51,749 nucleotides of DNA from Aureococcus anophagefferens (Eukaryota > Sar > Pelagophyceae > Pelagomonadales > Pelagomonadaceae). The stretch is from assembly GCF_000186865.1 (NCBI RefSeq), contig NW_008705564.1, positions 969,834-1,021,582 on the forward strand, read 5' to 3'. The position numbers and the translations under genes were made by a program. Shown in pieces: positions 1 to 9,966 of the stretch. The stretch's first letter is position 1. Every line of letters begins with the position of its first letter. Under the pieces are notes generated by a model. The model made no database searches. It was not told the DNA's origin and worked only from the letters and a program-made list of their open reading frames with translations.

Positions 1-17
1 GCTCGAGGACTCGCGGC

Positions 18-707
18 ATGCTGCGCACGGTGCTTGCCGCTAGCGTCTTAACGAGCGCGTCGTCGCTCGTCGCGCCGCTTCGACGCGCGCCGCGACCGAC
101 CGCGCTCGGCGCCACGCAGCTCGAGGCCTTCCTCGAGGGCCGGCCCGGCGCGGCGCGGTTCTACGAGTGCGTCGGCGAGGGCTGCCTCACGAGCCGCCCC
201 GTCGACGAGCCGGAGAAGCTCACGGAGGGCGAGCAGAAGACGATGTCCGAGGTCGTCGACTATTTGCACGCGGAGCTGATGAAGCTGAGCCCCATGGCGG
301 ACTACGTCCCCGAGGAGGACGACATCGGCGACACCATGGACGACTTCATCGAGGAGGGCCGCAAGATGCTCAGCATCTCCCAGTCGACGGTCGTCCGCGG
401 CGCGGACGACGAGGCCGTCGCCGACGGCGTCTGGGACGCGCTCGGCCACCTCTTCTCCGAGGAGCAGCCGAACACGGGCCTGCTCGTGGCGCTGCCGGAG
501 TACGCGGGCGACGCGACCATCTTCGTCCGCGACGAGGTCGTCAAGCCGTTGGAGCTCATGGGCTTCGGCGACCGCGTGGAGACGTCGTCCTACCGCGTCT
601 CCTCGGGCGCGCCCTGCCCGGCGTTCCGCGTCCTCGTCTCGCCGAGCGAGGTGCCCAGCGACGGCATGCCCAGCGAGAACGACCCCATGTCCCTCTTCGG
701 CAACTGA
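18..707 (+). CDS. Plastid-targeted protein of unknown function
   Basis: A 229-residue protein starting at the first ATG of the window. The first 17 or so residues are hydrophobic and end in a small-residue stretch (ASSLV|APLRR) followed by Arg and Pro-rich sequence, which resembles the bipartite signal-plus-transit peptide of stramenopile plastid proteins. The mature part is acidic, with an EEDD cluster near residue 100, and has no motif I recognise. The next gene lies about 420 bp downstream on the same strand. The reading frame and codon bias are convincing; plastid location is inferred from the N-terminus only and the function is unknown. Confidence 0.75.
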   Translation: MLRTVLAASVLTSASSLVAPLRRAPRPTALGATQLEAFLEGRPGAARFYECVGEGCLTSRPVDEPEKLTEGEQKTMSEVVDYLHAELMKLSPMADYVPEEDDIGDTMDDFIEEGRKMLSISQSTVVRGADDEAVADGVWDALGHLFSEEQPNTGLLVALPEYAGDATIFVRDEVVKPLELMGFGDRVETSSYRVSSGAPCPAFRVLVSPSEVPSDGMPSENDPMSLFGN

Positions 708-1130
708 GTCGCGCATAACACAACTGAGTCTAAGTCTGAGTCTGGAGGCTTGTCTTCAATGAGTCACTGAGTCAGGGAGGTTGACGTAAAGTGAGGCAAA
801 GTAAACATGCACATCATCATCGGCTCCGTCGAGTTTCGGACGATTATGCGGCATTGAGCAGCCCGCTCTGCGCAATTGCCGAGCGCTGCCACTAGCGCCG
901 CGCAATTGCCCCACGCCACCCCTTGGCGGTCAATTTCCCGGCGCATCAGTGCCCGGAAATTGCGACCTCCACCGGATCTCTCCGATGGGGCAGCCCCAAT
1001 CCCAACGCAAGGACCACACCGGATCCCCCCCGCAAGAGCCCCAATCCCAACGCAAGGACCACACCGGATCCCCCCCGCAAGAGCCCAGCTCACCGCCAGC
1101 CCAGCCCGAAGCAACATCACCAGCGACGCC
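708..1130. other. Intergenic region
   Basis: A 423-bp gap between two plus-strand genes. It holds two copies of the short motif GCGCAATTGCC (about 868 and 900) and a 45-bp tandem duplication (listed separately) just before the next start codon. I see no RNA gene or conserved ORF. Confidence 0.6.
994..1086. repeat. 45-bp tandem duplication, two copies
   Basis: Two practically identical 45-bp units begin at 994 and 1039, each running from CCCCAATCCCAACGC to CCGCAAGAG. They end 45 bp before the start codon of the metallopeptidase gene, so they probably lie in its promoter or 5' leader. Confidence 0.9.
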
Positions 1131-3544
1131 ATGCCCGCTCGCTTGCTCGCGCTCCTCGCCGTGGCGCTCGCCGCCGCCGAAGAAGACTGCGCGGCGCACC
1201 GCGCCGAACTGCGGTCCCTCGTGGGCGCGGGAGCCCACGGCGCCGCCGTCGCCGCCGCCCGCGCCCACGGCGGCAAATGCACGACGCCGCTCGACGCCGC
1301 GCCCGCTCGCGTCCTCACGTCCGTCGCGTTCTTCGGGCGCGAGGGCCGGCCGGCGGCCGGCGCGCGCGGCGTCGTCGGCCACGAGGCCGTGCTCGCCGGC
1401 GGCGCGCGGCGCCGCGTGCTCGGCCTCGAGGCGCGCCACCGCGGCGACCTGCTCCTGACGGGCTACGCGGTCGGCGGCGACGTCGTCGTCTCCGCCGTCG
1501 CCGAGCCGTCGCCGCCGTCGCGCGACTCGGCGCCGGGCGGGCTCCGCGGGGCGCGGCGCCTGGCCCCCTGCGGCGACCACCGCGCGCCGCCCGAGCTCGT
1601 CGAGCGCGGCGAGACCTGCGCCGCCGGCGCCGACGCGGACCGCTGCGCGAGCGACGCGTGGACGCTCAACGGCTACTGCCGGCTGAGCTGCGGCCGCTGC
1701 GACGCGTCGGCCCGCGCGGAGCTCAAGGCCCAGCCGGGCGTGCCCCTCGCGCTCGCGACGAACGACCGCGTCGTCGGCGCGAAGCGCACGCTCATCGTGC
1801 CCATCTGCTACTCGGACGACGGCGACGACTGCGGCGACCACGGCGCGAACGCGTTCGCGGCGCAGCTCGACGCCGTGGCCGCCGCCATGGCCGCGCACTA
1901 CGCCGCGGCGTCCTTCGGGCGGCTCGCGATGGTCGTCGACGTCGCGCCCGTGACCCGCGCCTACGACTTCCCCCGGGCGACGTGCGCCGACTACGGCGCC
2001 CTGGGCCTCTGGGCGTCGACGGGGAGCCCCCAGCCCGACGCGAACCTGCCGACGCAGGCCGCGTCGCGCCTCGAAGCCGAGGGCGCCGTCGACGCCTGGG
2101 CCTACGACTTCGTCGTCGCGTGGTACCCCGACATCTGCTGGGGCTGGGCGGGCGTCGCGTACCTGCCGGGCACGGACGCGGCGGTCAGCGGCTTCGGCGA
2201 CCTCGACTGGGACCTGCTCGTCGGCATGCACGAGCAGGGCCACAACTTCGGCCTGGGCCACGCGTCGACGGTGGAGGACGGGAGCCGCGGCGGCGCGCCC
2301 TACGCCGACGGGGCCGCGTGGAGCGAGTACGGCAGCCCCTACGACCCCATGGGCAACGGGATGGCGTGGGGCCTCGGCGACGCGTTTACGGTGTCGGGCC
2401 GCCTGCTCATGGACTGGGCGCCCGCGGACCGCGTCCCCGTCGCGAACCCCGCGCTCTGCGGCGACGCGGGCTGCGCGTTCGCCCTCGCGGCCGCCGACGA
2501 CGCGTCCGCCCTCGACGGCGACCGCCCCGTGGGCGTCCGCGTCGCGACGGACGTCGCCGACACCTACTTCTTCGTCGAGTACCGCGCCGCGCGCGCCGCG
2601 TGCGTCGTCTCCGTCGGCGAGGTCGTCGTCGGCCGCTCGTGGATGCCCAACACGATCCTCACGGACGCTGCGCGGGACGACGCGTCGGCGTGGCACCTCC
2701 TCGAGGCCGGCGCGACGGTCGTCGTCGACGCGGCGGCGGCGGGCGCCGACGCGAAGCCCGTCTCCGTGGCGCTCGCGCTCGTCGGCGGCGCGCCCGTCGT
2801 CACCGTCTCCACGGACGACGCGCCCGCGACGGCCGCGCCGTCGGCGCGCGCCTGCGCGACGCTCGCCTACGCGAACCAGGGCTGCGGCGCCCAGGGCGCG
2901 AACCTCGGCACGACCTTCGCGGACGCGAACGAGTGCGCGCTCGCGGCGCGCGACGTCTCGGCCTGCGGAAACTACGTCATGTGGTCGGTGGAATACAACG
3001 CGCACTGGGGCTGCCGCTGCTGCGCGCCCGGCGGCGAGCTCGGCGGCGGCGCGAACGATTTGTGGGACGTCTTCGCGTACGAGTGCGACCCGGACGACGA
3101 CGGCGGCGCCCCGCCCGCGCCCGCGCCAACGGCCAAGCCCGCGCCCGCGCCTACTGCCAAGCCCGCGCCCGCGCCGACGGCCCCGCCCGCGCCCGCGCCG
3201 ACGGCCAAGCCCGTGGCGAGCTCGCCCACGGCGAAGCCCGTGAGCTCGCCGACGGCCGCGGAGCCCCCGAAAGACGTGTTCCTCTACAGCAACAAGAACA
3301 TGGGCGTCTACTTCCTCCGCTGGCGCGCCGGCGCGGCCGCGCAGCCGTTCTCGATCCAGTACCAGGTCAAGGGCACCGAGGACTGGATCGACGACGGCGT
3401 CCGCGTCGTCGAGCCCGAGTACGACGGCACCTTCTACGACATCCTCGCGCCGCAGCACGTCCCTGCGACACCAAGGCCAAGGTGCGCGTCGGATACGCCG
3501 GCGTCTACGTCGAGGCGCAGAAGGAAAAGAAGCTCAAGTGCTAG
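1131..3544 (+). CDS. Secreted M11 (gametolysin-like) metallopeptidase with ShK-like domain; one frame break
   Basis: About 804 residues if a frame break is allowed. The ATG at 1131 opens a signal peptide (MPARLLALLAVALAAA). A six-Cys ShK-like module lies at residues 146-187. The metzincin zinc site HEQGHNFGLGH starts at residue 367 and is followed by a Met-turn (YDPMGNG, Met near 407), as in gametolysin family M11, which digests cell-wall or matrix proteins. A Cys-rich module (about 573-640), a proline-rich linker of eight-residue repeats and a fibronectin-III-like tail follow. Near 3463-3472 the frame shifts by one base at a C run; restoring one C gives a tail ending KKLKC. Extracellular action is inferred from the signal peptide and family. 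Confidence 0.85.
3112..3246 (+). repeat. Coding minisatellite, 24-bp unit (Pro-Ala-Pro-Thr linker)
   Basis: About four to five imperfect 24-bp units encode APAPTAKP-type repeats inside the metallopeptidase gene. They form an extended proline-rich linker between the Cys-rich module and the C-terminal FN3-like segment. Confidence 0.85.
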
Positions 3545-3798
3545 GCGCCGCCCCCCGCGCCCGTCGACGCTCTGCCCCCTGCCCCGCGAGGCTGGGACTA
3601 CGCGGTCGCCGATTCCCCCACCCCCCCGAAGGGCAACATCTACCTAATAAGGTTTGGTTGCAGCCCATTTGTAGCAGGCACCGGCCGTCGCGCGCCATAC
3701 TGCGGGCAGCCTGCGGACCCGCCTGCGTCGAGCGGCGCGCGGACCGCTGCCAGCACCGCCGCGCGTCGTCGCGCCGGCGCGACGAACCGGTCGCAGAC

Positions 3799-6361
3799 AT
3801 GAGCGGCGAGAATGGCGCCGTCGAGACGTCGATCCTCGCGGACAAGCGCGCCGCCGGCGCCGCCGCGCCCGCGCTGCCGCCGCCGCGACGCCAAAAAAAC
3901 TCCGTAGGTACGAGCTCATCAAGCCCATCGGCAAGGGCAAGTTCGCCGTCGTCTACCGCGCGCGGCGCATCGCCGACGACGAGCTCGTGGCGCTGAAAAA
4001 GATCGCCGTCGACAGCATGGACCACCGCGCGCGGGAAAAGTGCCTGAAGGAGGTGCGGCTGCTCCAGTCGCTGCACCACCCGAACATCATCCGCTACCTC
4101 GACAGCCTCATCGAGGGCGACGAGCTCGTCATCGTCTTCGAGTGGGCCGCCGCGGGCGACCTGAAGCGGCAGATCCGCAAGGCCGTCGAGCGGAAGCAGG
4201 GCTTCGAGGAGCGCGTCATCTGGAAGTACTTCAGCCAGATCTGCGACGCGCTGGCCCACATGCACGAGCAGCGCATCCTCCACCGCGACCTCAAGCCCGC
4301 GAACGTCTTCCTCACGCTCAACGGCACCGTCAAGGTCGGCGACCTCGGCCTCGGCCGCATGATGAGCGAGCACACCTTCGAGGCCCACAGCAAGGTCGGC
4401 ACGCCCCTCTACATGTCGCCGGAGGTGCTCCGGGGCGACGGCTACGACTGGAAGTCCGACGTCTGGAGCCTGGGCTGCGTGCTCTACGAGCTCGCGATGC
4501 TCCGGTCCCCCTTCAAGGCCGAGGGCCTGAACCTCTACTCCCTCTTCCAGAAGATCTCCAAGGCGGACTACGAGCCCCTGCCGGACACGTACAGCGCGCC
4601 CCTCCGGGACCTCGCGACGGCCATGCTCTCCGTGGACCCCGCGGAGCGGCCCGACGTCGCCTACGTCTGCGACGTGGCGACGCGCATGCGCAAGGAGACC
4701 ATGTCCGCGGCGGCGGCGGCGCGCGCCGAGGCCCAGCGCGCCGCGCCGAGCGAGGCCAAGGGCGAGGACCGGGGCGACGACGCGAAGACGACGGCCGTCG
4801 TCGCGCCGGCGGCCTTCGCGGACGCGAAGCGGCCCCAGGCGGCGCCCGAGGACGCGCGGCGCGACGTGCTCGAGGCGCCGCGGGCGCCGCCGAAGCGGGA
4901 CCCGGCCGTGGGCGCGCGCGTCGAGCGGAGCCGCGCGGGCGCGGCCGCGCCGGCCGGCGCCGCGCCGCGCGACCTCGGCACGCGCGACGACGACGACGAC
5001 GCGAAGATCGAGCAGCAGCGCCAGCGGCGCGACGTCGGCGCCCGGGGGCCGCCGGTCCACGAGCTCCTGGCGGCGTCGGAGAACGCCGTCGAGAAGCTCG
5101 CGGTCTTGGGGTACCGCGCGGAGCGGCGCCGACGGCGCGAGCCGCCGCTGCTCCCGACGCACTTCGCCCTCGACGGCGCGGGCGCGCGGAGCCTGTCGCG
5201 GGCGGCCCAGTTCGCCGACTTTCTGGGCGCCGCGCGGTTCCTCCTCAAGCTCGTCGGCGGCGCGCGGCGCGGCGGCGACGACTTCTGCGAGGAGTCGCCG
5301 CAGGTTTTAGCGACGGCGCTCCTCCGGGACCTCGTGGACGCGGGCTACCCGGCGGAGCGCGCGGCGCAATGCAAGCCCCCGGACCTCGCGCGGGGCTTCG
5401 GGCCGGGCGTCCTCGACTGCCTCCGGTGGCTCGGAGACGCGGCGCTGTCCGCGGCGACGCTCGCGCCGCCGGACTACGGCGCGCTGGAGACGCTCCCCGA
5501 CGAGGGCGGCGACGGCGGCGAGGTCGACGACGACGACATCGCCGAGGACATCGCCGACGCGGGCGACGCGGACGTCGTCGCCGACGACGCGGCCTACGGC
5601 GCGATCGCCGCGGAGCCGTCGGCCTTCGCCGAGGCGTCCTGGGGCGCGGCGAGCGACGAGCCCCACGGCCGCGGCGTCCTCGCCGCGCGCGTCGACGCCG
5701 ACGTCTGGGCCCTCGAGCTCGAGCGCGTCGGGCCCGCGCTCGCCGCGCGCGGGAAATCCGCCGCGGACGCGTCGACGTGGTCCGGGCGCCTCGACGTGGC
5801 CAAGGCGTCCCTGGCGAAGCGGGACACCCACGCGCCGGCGGCCCTGGACGCGGCCGCGCGCGTCGGCGCGGCCGCGCGCGACGCCGCGGACCGCCTCGGC
5901 CGGGGCGAGGCGACGATCGCGCGGTCCTTCGCCGACGCCGCGGAGGCCTACGCGCGCGACGCCGGGAGCCTCGCGGCCCTGAGCGAGCGCTGCGCGGGGC
6001 TGGGCACCGCGCTCGCGGAGAAGCAGGCCGCCTTCGACGACGCGGACGCGTCCGCGCGCGCGTCCGCGCGGTCGGTCGAGGAGCGCGGCGCGTCGCTCGG
6101 CGACTCGACGAAGCTCCGCGACCTGCGCCAGGCGCTCCAGGACCTCCGCAAGGAGGCCGCGGACCTCGCGCGTTTCGCGGCGTTCTTTCTTTGCGTTTTT
6201 GTTTTTGGTTCGACGCGCGCGGCCCCGCGCAGGAGGTCGGCATCGGCATCGCCCTCCAGCAGAACGCCCAGAACTGGCGGCAGAAGAACGCGCTCGCCGC
6301 CAAGGACGACGACGACGACGGCTTCGAGGTCGACTCGCTCCTCACGGACTCCGTGTCGTAG
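3799..6361 (+). CDS. NEK-family protein kinase fused to IFT57 (ciliary transport), one intron, one frame break
   Basis: One gene of about 832 residues. The N-terminal kinase has a Gly loop (IGKGKFAVVY), VALKK lysine, HRDLKPAN loop and the DLGLGR activation motif typical of NEK6/7. A charged, Ala-rich linker of roughly 115 residues follows. From about 5050 the protein matches IFT57: a globular part with LPTHFAL and a VLDCL motif, an acidic stretch, a coiled coil, and a C-terminus (KLRDLRQALQDLRK then VGIGIALQQ) like the IFT57 end. No stop separates the halves. The start ATG (3799) is one base out of frame with the kinase; an extra A in the A7 run at 3893-3899 would join them. An intron is predicted at 6168-6232. 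NEKs and IFT57 both act at cilia. Confidence 0.85.
6168..6232 (+). other. Predicted 65-bp GC-AG intron in the NEK-IFT57 gene
   Basis: Removing 6168-6232 (starts GCGCGTTTC, pyrimidine-rich middle, ends CGCGCAG) joins the coiled coil to VGIGIALQQ in frame, as in IFT57 proteins, and gives a clean stop at 6361. A GT donor at 6194 is also in frame but would insert a hydrophobic stretch not expected in IFT57. Confidence 0.65.
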
Positions 6362-6624
6362 GGTCCGTTCTAGGGAGTGGCAACTCGTATTCCGGACCTG
6401 TTTCTGTTGTTATCGTGATTTTGAAAGTGGGCTTTCGTGTTCGGGTGCGGTCGGGGATCGGGGAGGCGCCACCCCCGCCTGGCCGGGGGCCCTTTGCAAT
6501 TTCGCTTGGTTCATGTGAACCAGTCGAAACTTGGCTTGAGCACTTGATCTTGCCGACGAAGACGACCCCCGACGGCCCCGGGCGACGCCCCCCGACGACG
6601 ACCGACGCCCTGTCACGCTCGAAT

Positions 6625-8367
6625 ATGGCGGTGGCGGAAGTCACCCTGGGCCTGGCCCAGATGATTGCGAATATCAAGCAAGAGTGCGACCTCGATCCGG
6701 CGGGAAATGCGCCGGATACGCTCAAGGCGGCGGCTACGTTTCTCGGGATGTCCCCGTCGGGGACCCCTAAGGACCAAGCCTTCGCGATCTGCAAAAAGTT
6801 GACCCTGACGCTCGCTCCTGAACCCGTCGCGCCGCGCGCCGCGTCGACGGCCGACGCGCCGGAGCCGCCGCGCCAAGATCCCGCGCGCGTCGCGGACGCG
6901 CCGCCGCCGGCGGAAGAGGTGCCGCCGCGCGTCGAGACGCCCGAGGCCGCGCCAGCCTTCGAGCCCGAAGAGGATCCGCTGCCGCCGCAGTCGCCCGCTG
7001 GTGTCCCGGAGTCGGAGACGACGGAGTCGGAGACGGAGACGGCTTTGGACGCGCCCGCGGACCGCGCGGCGGCGTCGCCCGGCAACATGCGCGTCGTCCA
7101 GGGCGAGTCTGAGGAGGACCGGCGGGCGCTCGTGGGAAAGCGAGTCAAGATTCAGTGCCAATGGTCGCCTCACAATCGGAAAGAAGGGACGGTAATCAAG
7201 TATTACGGGATGGTGCCTCAGAAGGCAGGATACCGTGGTGGGCGCCAGGAGAAATATCGATTTGATGTCCGGCTCAACAACGGGCACGTGATTGAGCGGG
7301 CCGCGCGCGGGACCTTGCGCGTCGCGGCCGCGCCGCTGCTTCTGATGCCCACGCCGACGGTCGAGGCCGCGCCGGCCGCGCCCGCGGCCGCGACGGAGAC
7401 GGACGAGGAGGAGTCTGCTGTTCTCGACGTCGGCGCGCGCATCTGCCTCAAGGGCTATTCGGGCGCGGACAAAGATCTGAACGGTGAAGAGGGAAAAGTG
7501 GTGAAGTACCACGGATTCGTTCGCGCGCCAGGAAAAGATTACCGCCAGTACCGTGCCGCGCATCGCTACGACGTCTCTCTCGACTCGGGAAAGGAGCTCC
7601 GACTCGTGAGCCTCGGCCGACTGAAAGAACTCGACGACGACGACGACGACGAGGAGGAGTCCGAAGATGCGCGTCCCGCTGTGGTGACACGAACTCGTAG
7701 CCAGTACCGCGGCGTGTACGCGAGCAAAAAGATGGACCGCGCGGTCGTGCCGTGGCGCGCGCAAATTACGGTCGCCGGCGAAAATGAGATCCTTGGTTAC
7801 TTTGCCGACGAGCGCACCGCGGCGCGGGCCTTCGACGCGCGCGCGAAAGAGCTGGGCCGCCACGCGAGCTGCAACTTCCAGGAAGAGGAGGACGAGGACG
7901 ACGCGGCGAGCACGGTGGCGCAGCGGAGCGAGCGCGCGGCCGACGACGACGACGCGGCGAGCACGGTGGCGCAGCGGAGCGAGCGCGCGGCCGAGGAGGA
8001 GGAGGACGTCGCCGCGCCGACCGTCGCCGAATCGAACCCGCCGCTGACGACGGAGGAGTGGCAGGACGACCCCGAGTTCGTCAAGTTCATCACGGACCGC
8101 GACCTGCCCTTCGTCCAGGACCTCTGGAGCTGCCCGCCCGCGAACAGCGTGCGCGAATTCTTCGTGCTCGGCGGCGGCGAGGACGAGCTCGCGCGCGCGC
8201 TCGGCGACGGCGACTGCGAAATTGAGTGGGGCGAATTGCTTCGCGCCTGGCGCGAGTACGACAAGCCTCCGGCGTCTTGCTTCACTCCCGAGAAGCGCGC
8301 GCGCGACGACGACCGCGAGGCCGACGGCCCCGCGCGCAAGAAGCCCGCGCACGCGCTCTTCGACTAG
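6625..8367 (+). CDS. AP2-domain protein with two copies of an unrecognised domain
   Basis: A 580-residue protein from the ATG at 6625. Residues about 169-232 and 268-338 are two copies of a module I do not recognise: G-x-R then a basic patch, G-x-V-x-K-Y, and a closing R-x-DV-x-L-x-x-G strand. An AP2/ERF-type DNA-binding domain lies at about 358-418 (SQYRGVY, PWRAQI, LGYFADERTAARAFD, NF). A 17-residue acidic repeat and a C-terminal region ending in a basic, possibly nuclear signal (PARKKP) follow. The downstream gene has the same module twice, so the two probably arose by duplication. A nuclear, DNA-binding role is inferred from AP2; the module could be an SH3- or KOW-like fold. Confidence 0.8.
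   Translation: MAVAEVTLGLAQMIANIKQECDLDPAGNAPDTLKAAATFLGMSPSGTPKDQAFAICKKLTLTLAPEPVAPRAASTADAPEPPRQDPARVADAPPPAEEVPPRVETPEAAPAFEPEEDPLPPQSPAGVPESETTESETETALDAPADRAAASPGNMRVVQGESEEDRRALVGKRVKIQCQWSPHNRKEGTVIKYYGMVPQKAGYRGGRQEKYRFDVRLNNGHVIERAARGTLRVAAAPLLLMPTPTVEAAPAAPAAATETDEEESAVLDVGARICLKGYSGADKDLNGEEGKVVKYHGFVRAPGKDYRQYRAAHRYDVSLDSGKELRLVSLGRLKELDDDDDDEEESEDARPAVVTRTRSQYRGVYASKKMDRAVVPWRAQITVAGENEILGYFADERTAARAFDARAKELGRHASCNFQEEEDEDDAASTVAQRSERAADDDDAASTVAQRSERAAEEEEDVAAPTVAESNPPLTTEEWQDDPEFVKFITDRDLPFVQDLWSCPPANSVREFFVLGGGEDELARALGDGDCEIEWGELLRAWREYDKPPASCFTPEKRARDDDREADGPARKKPAHALFD
7898..7999 (+). repeat. 51-bp coding tandem repeat, two copies
   Basis: Two copies of a 51-bp unit encode DDAASTVAQRSERAA with acidic spacers, just after the AP2 domain. 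The nucleotide identity is nearly complete, indicating recent duplication. Confidence 0.9.
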
Positions 8368-8585
8368 GCGCCGCGCGCCTACACCGAGCCAGCGCCTAGG
8401 CGCCCCGCGCATCCCCTGTCTCTGTTCATAATACCGCCCGCATCCCTCTGGACAAGTCAACACAACCCCCCGCTCGAGGAAGGTCTCCGAGAGGTCGCCC
8501 AAGTCAAAAACCCTGTGGACATTTTTGGCGCGCACAGCTACCGGGGAGGACGCCTCGCGCCCGACGCTCACCCGCAAAACCTCAA

Positions 8586-9956
8586 ATGGCGACCGCCGCG
8601 ACGCCTCGGAACACGCGCCCGAAGCGGGAGCGTTCGTCGTCCGCCGTCGACGACGGCGCGACAAAAGCCACGGTCGAGCTCCTCGTGAACGTCGGCGATC
8701 GCGTGCAGATGCGCGGGCTCCGGGCGCCGCACAACGCGCACAACGACGAATGCGGCACGGTCGAGAAGACCAAGTACTGCAAGGCCGAGAGCGGCGCGGC
8801 GGCGAGCTACTGCCAGCGCGTCGACGTGCGGCTCGACTCGGGGAAGATTCTTCGCCGGATCGCCGAAGTCCTCGCGAAGCCCGTCGCGAAGGAGAAGCCC
8901 GACGCGCTCGAAGCGCCGCCGCCGACGGTCGCGAAGAAGCCCGCGGCGAAGAAGAAGAAGGCGCCCGCGGCGGGCACGCCGGGCCGGTCCGCGGCGGCGG
9001 CGGCGCCCGAGCGGCCGCGCCGCGGCCGCTCGCCGGCCGCGCCGGCGCCCGCGGCCGCGCCGGCCGCGACGGGCGTCGCCGTCGGCGCGCGCGTGACGCT
9101 CGCGAACCTCCGCGGCGACCTCGCGGCGCACAACGGCGCGGTCGGCGTCGTCGTGAAGAACGCGTACATGCGCGACGACAAGGGCACCGCCGGGTCGCAC
9201 CGCCAGCGCGTCGACGTGCGCCTGCCGTCGGGCCGCGTGCTCAAGCGCATCGCCGAGACGCTCGCGAAGCCCGTCGCGACGGGCGCGGTCGCCGCGGCCG
9301 CCGCGGCCGCGAGGCGCGCGAAGCCGCGCGCGCCGCGCGCGCCGCAGAAGCGCGAGGCCCCCGGCGACGACGCCTTCGACGAAGCGACGCTGGCGCCGTC
9401 CGAGGCGTCGCTGAGCGACGAGCCCCGCATCGAGCCGCGCGCGAAGAAGCAGGCGCGGCTCGCGACGGTGACGCCCGATCTGCCGATCGCGGTCCCGACG
9501 GCCGCGGCGGCGCCGGAGCCGGCCGTCGTCCCGCCGGCGCCGGCGCCGCTGGTCGCCGTCCCGCCGGCGCCCGTGGTCCCGCCGGCCGCGGCGGCGCCGG
9601 CGCCCGTGGTCCCGTCGGCCGTCGAACCGCCGGCGCCGGCGCCGCCGGTCGCCGCGCCGCCGCCGGCCCTCGAGCCGGAGCCCGTCGCCTGGCCCTGGCC
9701 GCCGCGGCCCGCGCCGTCCGCGCAGCCGCCGCCGGCCTACGAGTCCGACGCGGACACCGTCGCCCAGGACTGCACGGCGTTCCTCCGTGGCACGGCGAGC
9801 ACGATCTTCGCCGCGGGCCGCGTCAAGGCCGAGCCGTCCGGCGGCCCGAGCCGCGCGCCGTCCCGCGTGAAGCGGGCGCGCCGCGCCGCCGCCCCGGGCC
9901 TCCCGCCGGACGCCGACGCGCCCTGGCAGGCGAGCGACGCCTACGGGCGCGCCTAA
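8586..9956 (+). CDS. Basic, Pro/Ala-rich protein with two copies of the same unrecognised domain
   Basis: A 456-residue protein with a basic start (TPRNTRPKRER). Residues about 35-98 and 164-227 are copies of the module found in the preceding AP2 protein: G-D-R-V or G-A-R-V, a polar NAHN/AHNG segment, G-x-V-x-K, then QRVDVRL-x-SG and a conserved RIAE-x-LAKPVA. The two copies inside this protein are closer to each other than to those upstream. The rest is Lys/Ala linker, a Pro/Val/Ala-rich stretch and a basic tail (SRVKRARR). There is no AP2 domain. A nuclear role is plausible but inferred. It ends 10 bp from the convergent PfkB gene. Confidence 0.75.
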   Translation: MATAATPRNTRPKRERSSSAVDDGATKATVELLVNVGDRVQMRGLRAPHNAHNDECGTVEKTKYCKAESGAAASYCQRVDVRLDSGKILRRIAEVLAKPVAKEKPDALEAPPPTVAKKPAAKKKKAPAAGTPGRSAAAAAPERPRRGRSPAAPAPAAAPAATGVAVGARVTLANLRGDLAAHNGAVGVVVKNAYMRDDKGTAGSHRQRVDVRLPSGRVLKRIAETLAKPVATGAVAAAAAAARRAKPRAPRAPQKREAPGDDAFDEATLAPSEASLSDEPRIEPRAKKQARLATVTPDLPIAVPTAAAAPEPAVVPPAPAPLVAVPPAPVVPPAAAAPAPVVPSAVEPPAPAPPVAAPPPALEPEPVAWPWPPRPAPSAQPPPAYESDADTVAQDCTAFLRGTASTIFAAGRVKAEPSGGPSRAPSRVKRARRAAAPGLPPDADAPWQASDAYGRA

Positions 9957-9966
9957 GCACCCCCTT

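Noticed and set aside
930..3458. 842-codon open frame on the minus strand opposite the metallopeptidase
   Set aside because: High-GC codon bias leaves the other frames open. The predicted protein is Arg/Val/Gly/Asp low complexity, whereas the plus strand has clear domains.
18..9956. Bacterial operon reading of the five same-strand genes
   Set aside because: Introns, AP2, NEK and IFT domains, and targeting peptides are eukaryotic; spacing and functions do not suggest co-transcription.
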